Source of the DNA: Sphingomonas natans
GTDB lineage: Bacteria > Pseudomonadota > Alphaproteobacteria > Sphingomonadales > Sphingomonadaceae
Direction: 5' to 3'
DNA: 64,000 nucleotides
Assembly (NCBI RefSeq): GCF_030546695.1
Contig: NZ_JAUOTP010000003.1
Location: 186,001-250,000, forward strand
Positions 27,488 through 37,151 of the stretch are shown here, in pieces (the stretch's first letter is position 1; each line of letters starts with the position of its first letter). The position numbers and the translations under genes were made by a program. Under the pieces are notes generated by a model. That model saw only the letters and a program-made list of their open reading frames with translations, was not told the origin of the DNA and did not search any database.

Positions 27488-28357
27488 CTAGCGATCGGCA
27501 TCGATCGTTTTGCCGACCGAGCGTGCGCGGATCGCGGAAGGGCTCGCCCCCAACAGCCGCCGCAGCGTCTTGTTGAAATGCTGTGCATCGGGGATCCCGA
27601 CCCGCTCGGCGATGCGCCAGATGGGCAGGTCGGTCGATTCCAGCAGATAGCGGGCATGCTGGGCGCGGCTCCGGATCAGGCGATGCGGGATGGTCGTGCC
27701 GAAGCGCGTCCGGAATATCCGCGCCAGATAGGCCGGAGACCGACCGACTGCGGCGGCGATCGTCGCCGGATCGAGCGGTTCGGCAAAGCGCGTGTCGATG
27801 ATCGCCGCAGCCTGCTCCGCAGCCGTATCGACACGAGCGCCAAGCATGCTGCGCGGCCGATCGGCCAGCCACAACAACAATTCCTGCAGGGCCAAACCCG
27901 CGGCCACGGCAGCGAGGCGGTCGTCCGCCGATCGCGCATGCAGCGCCGCGACATGCGCCATCCGCTCGCGCACCCCGCCGCCGATCGTCGCGGCCGAGCT
28001 GTGCACCGGGATCGCCAATGGCGCATCGTCAGCTACGACATCGGCGGGCGCCAAGAAATGGATGCACCAGTGCCGCCCCGGCGCATCGAGCGCATATGTC
28101 GTGGCGCTGCCAGCGGGGCTGAGCGTCACGTCACCCTGCGCCAACGGCTGCGTCCCCGCCTCCGTGCGCAGCTCCGCGCTATAATCGTGGAGGTGCAGCG
28201 CATGCGTCGGCCCGCAGTAGCGGGTCTCGTGCGCGCGATCGACTAGGGCGAAGCGGCCGGCGACCACGATGCGCGGCACGATCGCCGTGGCCAGGCGAAA
28301 AGCGACATGCGTTTTTATACCACGAGGCTTGCCCAGATCCAATTGCCTCTGAGTCAC
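27488..28357 (-). CDS. AraC-family transcriptional regulator
   Basis: The 289-residue protein has an N-terminal cupin-like sensor (HALHLHDYSAELRTEAG, then LSPAGSATTYALDAPG). The C-terminal AraC double helix-turn-helix contains DPATIAAAVGRSPAYLARIFRTRFG and IWRIAERVGIPDAQHFNKTLRRLLG. The start (GTG at 28357) is uncertain. It is divergent from the dioxygenase gene, with 38 bp between start codons if the dioxygenase starts at 28396, so the promoters must overlap coding sequence. It probably controls that gene or the neighbouring carbohydrate locus. Confidence 0.85.
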   Translation of the reverse strand: MTQRQLDLGKPRGIKTHVAFRLATAIVPRIVVAGRFALVDRAHETRYCGPTHALHLHDYSAELRTEAGTQPLAQGDVTLSPAGSATTYALDAPGRHWCIHFLAPADVVADDAPLAIPVHSSAATIGGGVRERMAHVAALHARSADDRLAAVAAGLALQELLLWLADRPRSMLGARVDTAAEQAAAIIDTRFAEPLDPATIAAAVGRSPAYLARIFRTRFGTTIPHRLIRSRAQHARYLLESTDLPIWRIAERVGIPDAQHFNKTLRRLLGASPSAIRARSVGKTIDADR

Positions 28358-28395
28358 GCAGTTATATGATGCCAGCGCAAATCAGGACGCCGCCC

Positions 28396-29158
28396 ATGAC
28401 CAGCCTTTCCACCGAACAGATCGAATTCTACCAGCAGAACGGCTATCTTCACATAACCGGCCTGCTCACTCCGGAGGAGGCAGCCGCCTATCGGGCCGAG
28501 ATTCACGCCATCGCCGAGCGGCAGGGGGAAACCGACGCGACATGGGAAAGCGTCAAGGCCGGCGGCACCTCGATCACCCATTGCCACGATGTGCATTTCC
28601 GCTCGGCCGCCTTCACTCGGCTGCTGACCGATCCGCGCCTGACAGGCCCGGCACAGGGCATCATCGGCCCGAACGTCCAGCTTCACCACAACAAAATGTT
28701 CATTAAGCCGCCGGAAAAGGGATCGCCCTTCCCGATGCACCAGGACTATCCCTATTTTCCGCATCGCGATCATTCGATGATCGCGATCATCCTGCACTTC
28801 GACGATGCGCCCGAGGAAAAAGGCTGCCTGCGCGCCTATCCCGGCAGCCACAAGCTCGGCCCGGTCGAAGCCTATGGCAGCGATCATCACGCCTCAGAAA
28901 AGCTGTATCCGATCACTCGCGCGACTCCGATCCCGGCAAAGGCGGGCGACGCGATCTTCATGTCCTATCTGCTCATCCATGGATCGGGCACGAACGTCTC
29001 CAACGAGCCACGCACCACCTTGCTCGTGCAGATGCGCGACCCGCTCGACGTGCCGCTCAACGATCGTCATTGCCTCGCGCGGTCAGGGCATGATGCTCGC
29101 CGGCGTCGATGCCGGTGCCAAGCGCTTCGCCTTTGCGTGGGAGGAACAGGCTGCCTGA
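28396..29158 (+). pseudogene. Phytanoyl-CoA dioxygenase-family protein, frameshifted near its 3' end
   Basis: The start region (MTSLSTEQIEFYQQNGYLHI) and iron ligands are intact: HQD at residues 115-117 and the distal His195 in YLLIHGSGTN, as in Fe(II)/2-oxoglutarate oxygenases of the PhyH family. After LNDRH the frame breaks: an extra T at about 29070 shifts it, and the continuous frame runs on to 29193 with a meaningless tail. The displaced frame gives the expected family end ASRGQGMMLAGVDAGAKRF and stops at 29156-29158. Only the last 30 residues are affected, so either the enzyme was lost recently or this is a sequencing error. Confidence 0.75.
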
Positions 29159-30367
29159 CCTGCTCGGCGCGGGGGCGCACTGCGCCGGTCTGACGGCCGC
29201 GCGGGTTGGGAACGTCGAGATCGCGTCTGCGGCAATCGATCTCGCGAAGCAGGCCTGTCGCGTCAGCGGCACGGCCCGCCCCCGCCCCGAAGCCGACAAG
29301 GGCCGGGATGTCGCGGTCGCCACACCGGCCGCCACGAATGCCGGGATGTGGGCCGACGAAATTTGTAGACGACACGCATCCCGGTGCCCGAGCGGGAGGT
29401 CGCGTGTGACCGACACCACGAAGCGTCCTGGCGATCATGTCCGCGTGGGCGACGCGATAGGCATTCCGCTCTTTCGGCTCCGCGTTGATGGGCGCACCGA
29501 TTCGCTTTGCCTCTTCCGCCCAGTCGGTCGCGGTGCCGTGTGTCGCCATTACAAATATCCCGCCAGATGCGCTGAACAGTCCGGCCGCCATCTCACATCC
29601 AGGGAAAGATACGGACCGTCCCGGATGAGAAAACTACGAATTACGCAAATTTGGAGCACGCATGCTTCGCACCAATGATGTCATCACACGAGTCGAATCG
29701 CACGTGGAAAGTTGCGTCATGGCGGACAGGCACAGGATATAGACCAAAGCGCGGGCCGCTCATCATGTTAACTCGCCCTACCAACAATCTCTGTTCGTGT
29801 CAGGTGTTGCTCATCCTGTCACTCACGACGGATGCCATGTCGGGCTAGATGAAAGACTGGCGGTCTACCGCGAAACAGCCAATAGACTTTGATAAAGCGG
29901 GTAGTTTCGCCGCAGCACCCGTCGGGACCGAAAGCGGCAGATTGAAAGCCGAGATGCCCGCTGTCAGGGGTTGCCGACGTTAGGCGCAACGATCTCGTAG
30001 GCGGGCGCCTGTCGTTCGTGCTCTCGACCGGGCACAGACCCAGGCGGGAGGTCGCGATGGTCCGCGTCAAGATTGAGCCCAGCAGACGATTGTTGACCAG
30101 CTTGAATTCACCGATGTTTAGGACACTTGTCCTTTGACGACTGTCCCCTCAGGCCATTCCGAAAGGACACCCATCCAGATCCTCCTCTCCTCTGCATCCC
30201 GGCCGGCGCACTCTGCCCCACCGTCGCCCAGCCTGGCGCCACCGCGCGGCACTCCTCGCCTTCAACCACATGCGACATGCGCCCGGACCATGATCGCGCG
30301 GGCACCCGGCTGGGAGTTCACCGGCCGCTTTGATAGCGTGCCGGACGGGGGATTCGTGGAGCGCGGG
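29159..30367. other. About 1.2 kb without a supported gene
   Basis: Several frames are open on each strand, but all translations are Arg/Ala/Ser-rich and lack motifs; the minus-strand frame 29067-29591 overlaps the dioxygenase gene antisense. No repeats or mobile-element ends were recognised. It probably is decayed sequence between the dioxygenase and VOC remnants. Confidence 0.4.
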
Positions 30368-30820
30368 ACATGCGGAACAGGGCGGTGACAGTGGCGTCTG
30401 CGACGCTCGTCATCTTCGCATCGGCACCGGCGGTAGCGGAGGGCGCGGGTCGAATCACAGAGCTCGGCGGGGTATTTGTCACCAGCAAGAACCCCCAGGC
30501 GCTGGCCGCGTGGTAGGGACGTGCTGGGTTCGCCGCTCGAACCCTGGGGAGGGGCGATCCTGCGCACCGACGCGCCCGGCCATCCACCGATGGCGCTCTG
30601 GAACGCATGCCAGAGGCGAGCGAGGGGATCGAGCTGTCGAAGCGCGAGTTCATGATCAGTTTCGCGGTCGACGATCTCGACGCTTATGTCGCGCGCCTCG
30701 AGACGAAGGGCGTCAAGATCCTGAAGCGCCAGAGCGACGGCACGGGGAAGTATGCCTGGATCATCGATCCGGACGGTACCAAGACCGAGTTCTGGCACCG
30801 CCTGCCAAATGAAATTTCAG
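30368..30820 (+). pseudogene. Secreted glyoxalase/VOC-superfamily pseudogene
   Basis: The start at 30368 gives a signal peptide and then GRITELGGVFVTSKNPQALAAW followed directly by TAG. A shifted frame continues GDVLGSPLEPWGGAILRTDA to PPMALWNA, and a second shift near 30605 leads to KREFMISFAVDDLDAYVARL and KYAWIIDPDGTKTEFW. Together these are the two beta-alpha-beta-beta-beta modules of a VOC domain, including the final Glu metal ligand in TEFW. One stop and two frameshifts make it a pseudogene. Confidence 0.7.
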
Positions 30821-31008
30821 GGTCAGACAATTCGTCGATCAGCCTGAGGCTCAGCCCCGCGAACTGCATTGCCCGATTCACCTCCCATCCGGACAGAGTC
30901 AATTATAGCCCACAGAGGCTATAATCGGGCCTAAACCGATAAATCTTCCAGGCATCTGGCAGGGCCGCCGCCGCGCGCGGATTGTGACCCGCTCGGCCGG
31001 GATATAGA

Positions 31009-32145
31009 GTGGCGGACGGCAAACCGGGAGTCCGCACGATGGCGCGTGATAAGGACGAGCTAGAGGCACGGGTCAGAGCGCAGTTTCCTCTCGTTTTCTC
31101 TCTCAAGGATCCGGTCGACAACGAGGCTTATGCCGTGCGCCGCAATGCGCTGGTCGACTATGCGACCGCCGTCAGCGTCCCACCGCTCTCGGTCGAGACG
31201 GTGCGGTACCAGACGATGTTGTTGACGAGCGCCCTCGTGTTCGTCTCGTTCGGGCTTCTCGACGTCGCCAGCTTCAAGCTTGCTGACGCGACAATTGCGC
31301 TCGATTGGAAGGCCTTCCTGCTCTTCGGCATGTTCGTGTTCGGAGTCGGGGCGATCTTTTCGTTCAAGGCGTGGGTCGATTATGACCGGGCAGGCTTCAG
31401 CCGCACGAAGAACGATACGGCGATCCTCGAAGTGCGTAATCTGATCGCGGTCGCTCAGATCAGTGAACGGGTCGAGCAATATTACCGGGAGCAAATGGAT
31501 CGCGCGATCACCGACGCCTATCGAGTCTACAACGAGAAAATAATGGCGTCGGTCGATGGCGCCCCGCTGACGACGCCCGACATTCAGTTCATTACCATCG
31601 ATGTGACCGAAATCCGCAAGCTGCCCGAAATGGCTGGCGTCATCGACGCGCAGGAGGCCTGGCTCGCTGAGATCCGGGCTGACATCGCGGCCGATCTGCG
31701 GCGACTTGTCGACAAGGCCGACGAGGCTCTGCACGCCGATCGGCTGGAGAAGGAAAAAGCCGGCGCACCTTATCTCGCGCCGCGTCGCGCGCGCCGAGTC
31801 ATCAAGACCGCGTACGAAGAGACCCTTCATCCGTGGGTCGAGATGCGCAGCGCTCTCTCATCGAAAGGCTTACGGGCTGCCTTCGACAGGGGCGATCAAC
31901 AATTCATCTACAACCGACTGGAGGAATTGAACGATCTCCTGAAGAAAGTTCTGCGCATCCGTCGCTGGACCTTCAGACTGGAGGTCATACTACCCCTGCT
32001 CTTTGCCTTGGGCGCGATCGCGGCCGTCGGCTGGCAGGTAGGCCACCACGGCCTGCCCAAGCCATCGCTCCCGGCGAAAAATCCATCGGGGCCGGCCTCT
32101 CAAGATGAGGCACCTGCCAAAGCCGGCACGGTCCAGAGGCTATGA
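31009..32145 (+). CDS. Integral membrane protein of unknown function (378 aa)
   Basis: The protein has two adjacent membrane helices (about 70-90, MLLTSALVFVSFGLLDVA, and 103-123, KAFLLFGMFVFGVGAIFSF), a long soluble middle rich in charged helices (about 140-320) and a third membrane helix near 325-348 (VILPLLFALGAIAAVGWQVG), ending in a Pro/Ala tail. A shorter start at 31039 (MARDKDELEARV) is equally plausible. The central part could form coiled coils. No family was recognised and the gene stands between two pseudogenes, but its regular composition argues that it is real. Confidence 0.65.
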   Translation: MADGKPGVRTMARDKDELEARVRAQFPLVFSLKDPVDNEAYAVRRNALVDYATAVSVPPLSVETVRYQTMLLTSALVFVSFGLLDVASFKLADATIALDWKAFLLFGMFVFGVGAIFSFKAWVDYDRAGFSRTKNDTAILEVRNLIAVAQISERVEQYYREQMDRAITDAYRVYNEKIMASVDGAPLTTPDIQFITIDVTEIRKLPEMAGVIDAQEAWLAEIRADIAADLRRLVDKADEALHADRLEKEKAGAPYLAPRRARRVIKTAYEETLHPWVEMRSALSSKGLRAAFDRGDQQFIYNRLEELNDLLKKVLRIRRWTFRLEVILPLLFALGAIAAVGWQVGHHGLPKPSLPAKNPSGPASQDEAPAKAGTVQRL

Positions 32146-32925
32146 GAAATCGAGCACGGCCGCGGAACACGGGCGGTGGCTTCTCGCCCCCTTCCCCTCC
32201 TACCCGGGCGTGCACTGTTTGAGTCGGTTGAATAGGGTGACGCGGCGATGCTGCTGGGATGTGGGGTCAGAATGGCACCATGCGCCCACACTGCGTCCAA
32301 ACCGTCCTTGGCGCACCGGAAATGCTCGACACCCTTGTGGAGATCGCGCGAGCAGATCTGATACATACTTTGCCGTTTCGGGTCCTGCCAACGCGTGGAA
32401 TGCGCCGTAAATTTTGCTTTGCCCTCCGCGTGGGTCTCCACGAAAAGGGGGCGCAACTTGCCGACGCCCTTCGCGTGCTCATTTTCACCCACCGAGTGTC
32501 AAAGCTGAGGATGACGTCCGAACTACGAAATCGGCTATCGATGTAGTGGAAGTGCCATTTGACGCCCCCATGCGCCTCTCGTTCGAGGCCATCGTCGCCA
32601 CCGGACAACATCGTCCGGAAGTAGAGAACGACTGTTTTCAGAACACGCTCGACCATAGTTACGAAGCGATCGGCTGGACGAAACCGCGTAGGATTGTCCG
32701 CATCGGCGCAAAGCGCTGGATCAGGCCATACGACCAGTGGCCATCGAGATCGGAAACAACGGCCTCTGCCGGCGTTCCACGTTGAACGGACAGTTGATGA
32801 AGACGTCACGAGCGGACGATGGCACCCGATGCTATCCCTTGTGGGATTCGCGATAGTCCTTCACGGCCTTGTCTGCCTGTGCGCTCGTGATGGTCGCATC
32901 ACGGCAACCTCGCGCGTGAGCTTCG
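32146..32925. other. Region without a supported gene
   Basis: Frames on both strands have poor composition. Part of it probably belonged to the haloperoxidase gene whose remains begin near 32930. Confidence 0.4.
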
Positions 32926-32929
32926 CGAG

Positions 32930-33371
32930 GAGGTGGAGGCGCATGGCGGGTCTGGAGGCGAACGCGGCGATCGCGCAGGCCAAGATGCGCTACATGACGT
33001 GGCGGCCGCTAAGCGCGATCCGCAATGCTGATCGGGACGATAATGCGGCGACCGAGCGCGATCCGCTCTGGGAGCCGGTCATGGCGACGCTCCAACCATC
33101 CCGAACATCCCTGCGGCCACTGCGGCTTCTCAGGCGTATATGCTGGAGTCCTCGCCGCTGAAACGGCGGGGCCGGTAGAGATCGCCAGTGACTCCTCGGC
33201 ACGCCCGTCACGATGACGTTTGCGGATTGGGATGACTTTCTCGCCGCCAGCAGCCTCGCCCGTATCCAGGGCGGAATGCACTTCCGCTTTTCCAACGAGG
33301 CTGGGCAAGCATTAGGTCTCCGTGTCGGGCAGATAGCGCGGGCGCGCTTCGCGCCGGAATTGCGTCGTTGA
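32930..33371 (+). pseudogene. Vanadium-haloperoxidase/PAP2-family remnant
   Basis: Three frames in turn give family motifs. The first has AKMRYMTWRPLSAIRNADRD and TERDPLWEPVMAT (about 32980-33090). The second has NHPEHPCGHCGFSGVYAGV (about 33100-33150), the phosphate/vanadate-binding stretch. The third has ASSLARIQGGMHFRFSNEAG and a normal stop at 33369-33371. The N-terminal half is missing and at least two frameshifts separate the pieces. The intact protein would have been a secreted vanadium-dependent haloperoxidase-like enzyme. Confidence 0.65.
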
Positions 33372-33499
33372 TCCAGGAGACCCAGATGCGGCCGCCCAAA
33401 CGCGGCCCGCCGCGTCCCGGAAACGGCTATTCGATCATATCGATACGTGGCACTGAACCGGGTGAGCCCCAGCGCGTTTTAACGGTGGAGGAGAAGGAT

Positions 33500-33706
33500 A
33501 TGACGAAGCTATCCGAGTCGGAGCGCGACAAACTGCCGCCGAGTAAATTTGCCGAGCCCGACAAACGAGCATACCCGATCGAGGACACAGCCCACGCCAA
33601 GAACGCAAAGGCGAGAGCGAGCCAAGCGGCCAAGGCGGGACGTATCTCTAAAGCCGAAGAAAAAAAGATCGACACTAAGGCCGACACCGTAATCAAGAAG
33701 GGTTGA
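33500..33706 (+). CDS. Small lysine-rich conserved-type protein (68 aa)
   Basis: From ATG at 33500, preceded by AGGAGAAGG, the protein reads MTKLSESERDKLPPSKFAEP and continues with repeated short Lys/Ala helices (HAKNAKARASQAAKAGRISK). Small proteins of this DUF6582-like kind occur in many alphaproteobacteria and phage-related loci; the function is unknown. The strong ribosome-binding site favours this start over the open extension to 33368. Confidence 0.65.
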   Translation: MTKLSESERDKLPPSKFAEPDKRAYPIEDTAHAKNAKARASQAAKAGRISKAEEKKIDTKADTVIKKG

Positions 33707-33991
33707 GCAAGAACTAGCTCACCGCTCAAGAGAGTGCGGATTTGGCGTCAGTCTATGATGCTTGATTAGCCGCCATAGTCCGTGATTATTCACTTTAGCA
33801 GATAGACGCTTCATCATCGCATCCTGAGACGCATTGATGATCGCGCAGTGTGAGTAGAAAGTAGAAGCGCGGCGCTTATAGAAACTGCACCAACAAATAC
33901 CGCTCCCAATGCGATCATTTAGCTCAAGCTTCCCAGCTTAAATCGCGGACTCCGTATTCGACGCCGGAGACTGACCTCGACGTTTTCCGGG

Positions 33992-36253
33992 TCAGCGCCA
34001 GCGTATATGCACCCGTGCGTTTGCTGGCACTTCAAATTCGCGGCGCCTGCCCTGTGTATTGCCCGCGATCTCGCCCCCGGGATCGCTCGTCACGGTAACG
34101 GACGACAAAGATCCTTTGCCAGTGGCTAGCAGGAAGAGATTTGCACGGCCCGCCGGATCGCCGCCGAGATGAAAAGACAGCGATTGATCGCTGGTCCGGT
34201 CGCTGGCGAGAAGGAAGGCATTGCAGAACATGTCGAACGGTGCGCCCTCGACATGATGGAAGACCCGGCTCGCAAATACGAACGCAGCGCCGGCTCCGTA
34301 GATTTCTTGGCCGACCTGCCCTGCTTTGTCCCCGCCGACATACAGATCCTCAAGCGGAAACGAGAGCTTTCGATCGATATGGCCGTTGCGCGGTTCCTCG
34401 GAAATCATCTCCGCAGGCAGTGCGTCGGGATAATAATACCAGGCGCGATCCAGCGCGTAGCGGCAATAGTCGCTGACCATCATCAGGGCCGCAGGATCGA
34501 GATCCGGTCCGCCGTCCTTCAGATAGCGCTCGAATGCCGCGAAGCTGTCGAAGCATTCGTACAGCGCCATGTACGGGCCGTCATGGAGCGCGCTTACCGC
34601 AAGGAATGTCGGATAGTTCGCGCTGTCGCCGATCTTCGACGTCCACAGAACGGAATTGTGGAAGAAGCTCGCCAGATAGACGTAGCTCTGGAGGAGGTAG
34701 CGCTCCTGGTTCGTGATCCGCCACAGCCGCATGCAGGCGGCAGCACCCCAGGCGGTCAGGTTGGCCTGATAATTGAGTTCGAAGCGCATGCCTTCCGCGG
34801 CATCGATCGCCTTTCGCGCTTCTCCGAGATATTTGGGATCGTCGGTCAGCTCGAAAGCGACGAGCATGACGTAAGCGTAGATGCCGCCAACGTCGGTCTG
34901 GCCAAGATCGGTGTCGCCGCGGGCCTCGACGATAACCGAGAAATCCGTGACCTTGTACTGGATCGGCCACTTGTAATCGAAATGGTGCGCGGCCTTGATG
35001 GCAAAGCCCACCGATTGCTCGAACAGGCGCCGCGCACGCTTATCGCCGTCGAGCGCGAGATTCCCCAGGCCGAGCAACGGGTGATAGAGGTACCAGCTGT
35101 CGACCGCATCCTTGTCCTTATCCTTGCCGACGTTCGGAAGGTAGCGGCGGATCGAGCCCAGCTTCGGATCGAAAAAGCGATCGAGCCCCCGCGCCAGCCG
35201 CGCCTCGAGAGGGGCCGCCTGCCCGAGCCACCGGCCGTAATCGTGGATCGAACTGACGAGAGAGACCTGCACCATCGAGTCCGGATATTCGGAGGCAGTG
35301 TAAGGATGAACATAGGTGTTGCCGTAATGGCGGATCGTCGCCTCCGGCGCGTCCGCCAGGTCTCGAAGCGTGCGCTCGGCCCGCGCTGGCCAATCGTGGA
35401 ATTCCGGCTCAGGCTTGTCGAGCAGGCGGTAGGCACTGCCGAGCATCTGCAGGAACAGCCGCCCCGAATGCGCTTCATCCGCCGGTGCGTCGCGATGGAA
35501 GACGATCAATGCGTCGGAGAGGCAGACCTGCTCCCCTTTTTTGAGCGGGTTCACCGGCGGTGTACCGCTCTGCGGGGGCGTCGGCGGAAGATAGCCGAGT
35601 TCCGGCCATTCGCCACCGACCGCGCCATCGGGCTTGGTATGGGTAGCGTTGTAATAGGCGTTCATCGCCGTGAGGTTCTGCAAATACAGCAGGGAGCCGG
35701 GCGTCTCGCCGCCGAGACGCCAATAGAGCAGGCCGGCGTTGAGCCCCCGTTGCGCCGCCTCGACATTGCCTTCTGCGGTCAAGGGGTCGTCATCGGGGCC
35801 GAGAGGATAGAGATCGCGCGGCAGATGCGGCACGAGCAGATCCTCGCTCGGCGTCAGCCATGTCGTCGCCCGAAGCACGGGTAGTTCGTTCGTATCGACG
35901 GCCAGGCTGACGATGTGCTTGCCGATCGCGCTGGTCAACGCGATGCGCATGGCCTCGCCCGGCCTCGGTTTGATCCGCCGCGCCTTGAGCCCGCCCAACG
36001 CGTAGGCGGTGCGAACCGCAAGCCGGGCGGCGCCGCGCCGGCTGATCGCCCACAGCGAATCATGTCCGAGCGCCACGGTCACGTCGCGCCCCTCGAACTC
36101 GAACGTACCGATCGTGCGCATCCGGCCCTGCTTCAGCTCGGAGCGAAGCGCGAGCACGCAGAGACTTGCGCCTGGGGCGTTGTCGCTCCGCACGCCAGTT
36201 TCGCCCGACGATCGTCTCGTTGCCTTTGCCATGACCATCCCCTGTCCCTGCAC
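33992..36253 (-). CDS. Large protein of unknown function, predicted helical (alpha/alpha) barrel, carbohydrate locus
   Basis: The 753-residue protein begins with about 120 residues of beta-rich sequence. A long helical region follows with repeated aromatic-rich helices (GNTYVHPYTASEYPDSMVQV, KAAHHFDYKWPIQYKVTDFS, QTDVGGIYAYVMLVAFEL, FELNYQANLTAWGAAACMRL) and a beta-type end. The pattern resembles six-hairpin glycosidases or lyases, with conserved-looking His, Tyr, Trp and Asp clusters, but I cannot assign a family. No signal peptide is evident. It is divergent from an SDR-GH130 pair (134 bp between starts), which supports a role in carbohydrate processing. The intact frame and good composition make it a real gene. 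Confidence 0.75.
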   Translation of the reverse strand: MQGQGMVMAKATRRSSGETGVRSDNAPGASLCVLALRSELKQGRMRTIGTFEFEGRDVTVALGHDSLWAISRRGAARLAVRTAYALGGLKARRIKPRPGEAMRIALTSAIGKHIVSLAVDTNELPVLRATTWLTPSEDLLVPHLPRDLYPLGPDDDPLTAEGNVEAAQRGLNAGLLYWRLGGETPGSLLYLQNLTAMNAYYNATHTKPDGAVGGEWPELGYLPPTPPQSGTPPVNPLKKGEQVCLSDALIVFHRDAPADEAHSGRLFLQMLGSAYRLLDKPEPEFHDWPARAERTLRDLADAPEATIRHYGNTYVHPYTASEYPDSMVQVSLVSSIHDYGRWLGQAAPLEARLARGLDRFFDPKLGSIRRYLPNVGKDKDKDAVDSWYLYHPLLGLGNLALDGDKRARRLFEQSVGFAIKAAHHFDYKWPIQYKVTDFSVIVEARGDTDLGQTDVGGIYAYVMLVAFELTDDPKYLGEARKAIDAAEGMRFELNYQANLTAWGAAACMRLWRITNQERYLLQSYVYLASFFHNSVLWTSKIGDSANYPTFLAVSALHDGPYMALYECFDSFAAFERYLKDGGPDLDPAALMMVSDYCRYALDRAWYYYPDALPAEMISEEPRNGHIDRKLSFPLEDLYVGGDKAGQVGQEIYGAGAAFVFASRVFHHVEGAPFDMFCNAFLLASDRTSDQSLSFHLGGDPAGRANLFLLATGKGSLSSVTVTSDPGGEIAGNTQGRRREFEVPANARVHIRWR

Positions 36254-36386
36254 GCCGCCGCAACGCGCTCGGATGGGTTAGGTTGCAGCCCGATGGCACG
36301 CCATTCCTATGGGATTTTCGTGACTTGCTCGCGCCGGGGGAACTTCGCGCCCGGCCCGCGCTTTCCGGGCGTCGAGCCTTCAGGAG

Positions 36387-37151
36387 ATGCCGATGACGCC
36401 GGATGTCGATGCCCACACCGAACAGCCGACGCTCGAAGGTAGAAAGGCGATCATTACGGGCGGAACGACGGGTATAGGCCGCGCCATCGCGGTCTTGCTC
36501 GCGAGCTACGGCGTCGACGTCTTTATCTGCGGCCGCGACCCCGGCCATCTCGCCGACGCGCTGGAAAGGATCAGGGAGGTCGGCCGGGGAAACGGCTTAG
36601 CCGTCGATCTCGCCGACCCCGACAATGTTACACGCTCCTTCGAAGCAGCCGCATCCTATCTCGGCGGACTCGATATAGCGGTAATCAATGCCGCGGCCGC
36701 CGCCGGCGCGCTCGGTGAAACGAGCGAGCCCGATCTTCGCGAGGCGATCGCCACCGACTTCACCGCCTATCTGCTGAGCGCCAAGGCAGCCGCCGACACG
36801 CTCCGAGACCATGGCGACATCGTCTTCATCGGCTCGATGAGCGCTCATGTGCTCGGACCGCAATCGACGATCTATGCAGGCATCAAATATGGCATCCAGG
36901 GCTTCTCGGAGGCGCTGCGCAAGGAGCTTGGCCCGAAAGGCATCAAAGTCAGCAACGTCGAGCCAGGCAAGACCGGATCGGACATGCAACTGCCCGACAT
37001 ACCTGTCGAGAAGCAACGCGAGATGATCAACGAGGACAGCATGCTTCGCGCTGAGGACATCGCGGTCGGCGTGCACTTCGTGCTGACCCAGCCGCGGCGC
37101 GCCGTGGTCCAGCAGCTCACCATCGCCCCTCGCATGCAGCCGGGCGAATGA
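36387..37151 (+). CDS. Short-chain dehydrogenase/reductase
   Basis: The 254-residue SDR has the cofactor motif TGGTTGIG at about 24-31, NAAAAAG in place of the usual NNAG, the catalytic Ser in FIGSMSAHV and the YAGIK pair (Tyr/Lys). The PG motif is EPGKTGSDM. The ATG follows a GGAG. Its stop codon overlaps the ATG of the GH130 gene (ATGA), so the two are translationally coupled and probably act on the same sugar. Cofactor preference and substrate cannot be fixed from sequence. Confidence 0.88.
   Translation: MPMTPDVDAHTEQPTLEGRKAIITGGTTGIGRAIAVLLASYGVDVFICGRDPGHLADALERIREVGRGNGLAVDLADPDNVTRSFEAAASYLGGLDIAVINAAAAAGALGETSEPDLREAIATDFTAYLLSAKAAADTLRDHGDIVFIGSMSAHVLGPQSTIYAGIKYGIQGFSEALRKELGPKGIKVSNVEPGKTGSDMQLPDIPVEKQREMINEDSMLRAEDIAVGVHFVLTQPRRAVVQQLTIAPRMQPGE

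Noticed and set aside
29067-29591. Minus-strand frame of 174 codons, checked as a possible transposase
   Set aside because: No DDE or DEDD motif, no terminal inverted repeats, and it overlaps the dioxygenase gene antisense.
34169-35884. Long plus-strand frame of 571 codons
   Set aside because: It is antisense to the 753-residue gene in the high-GC shadow frame and has Arg/Ala/Gln-rich text without motifs.
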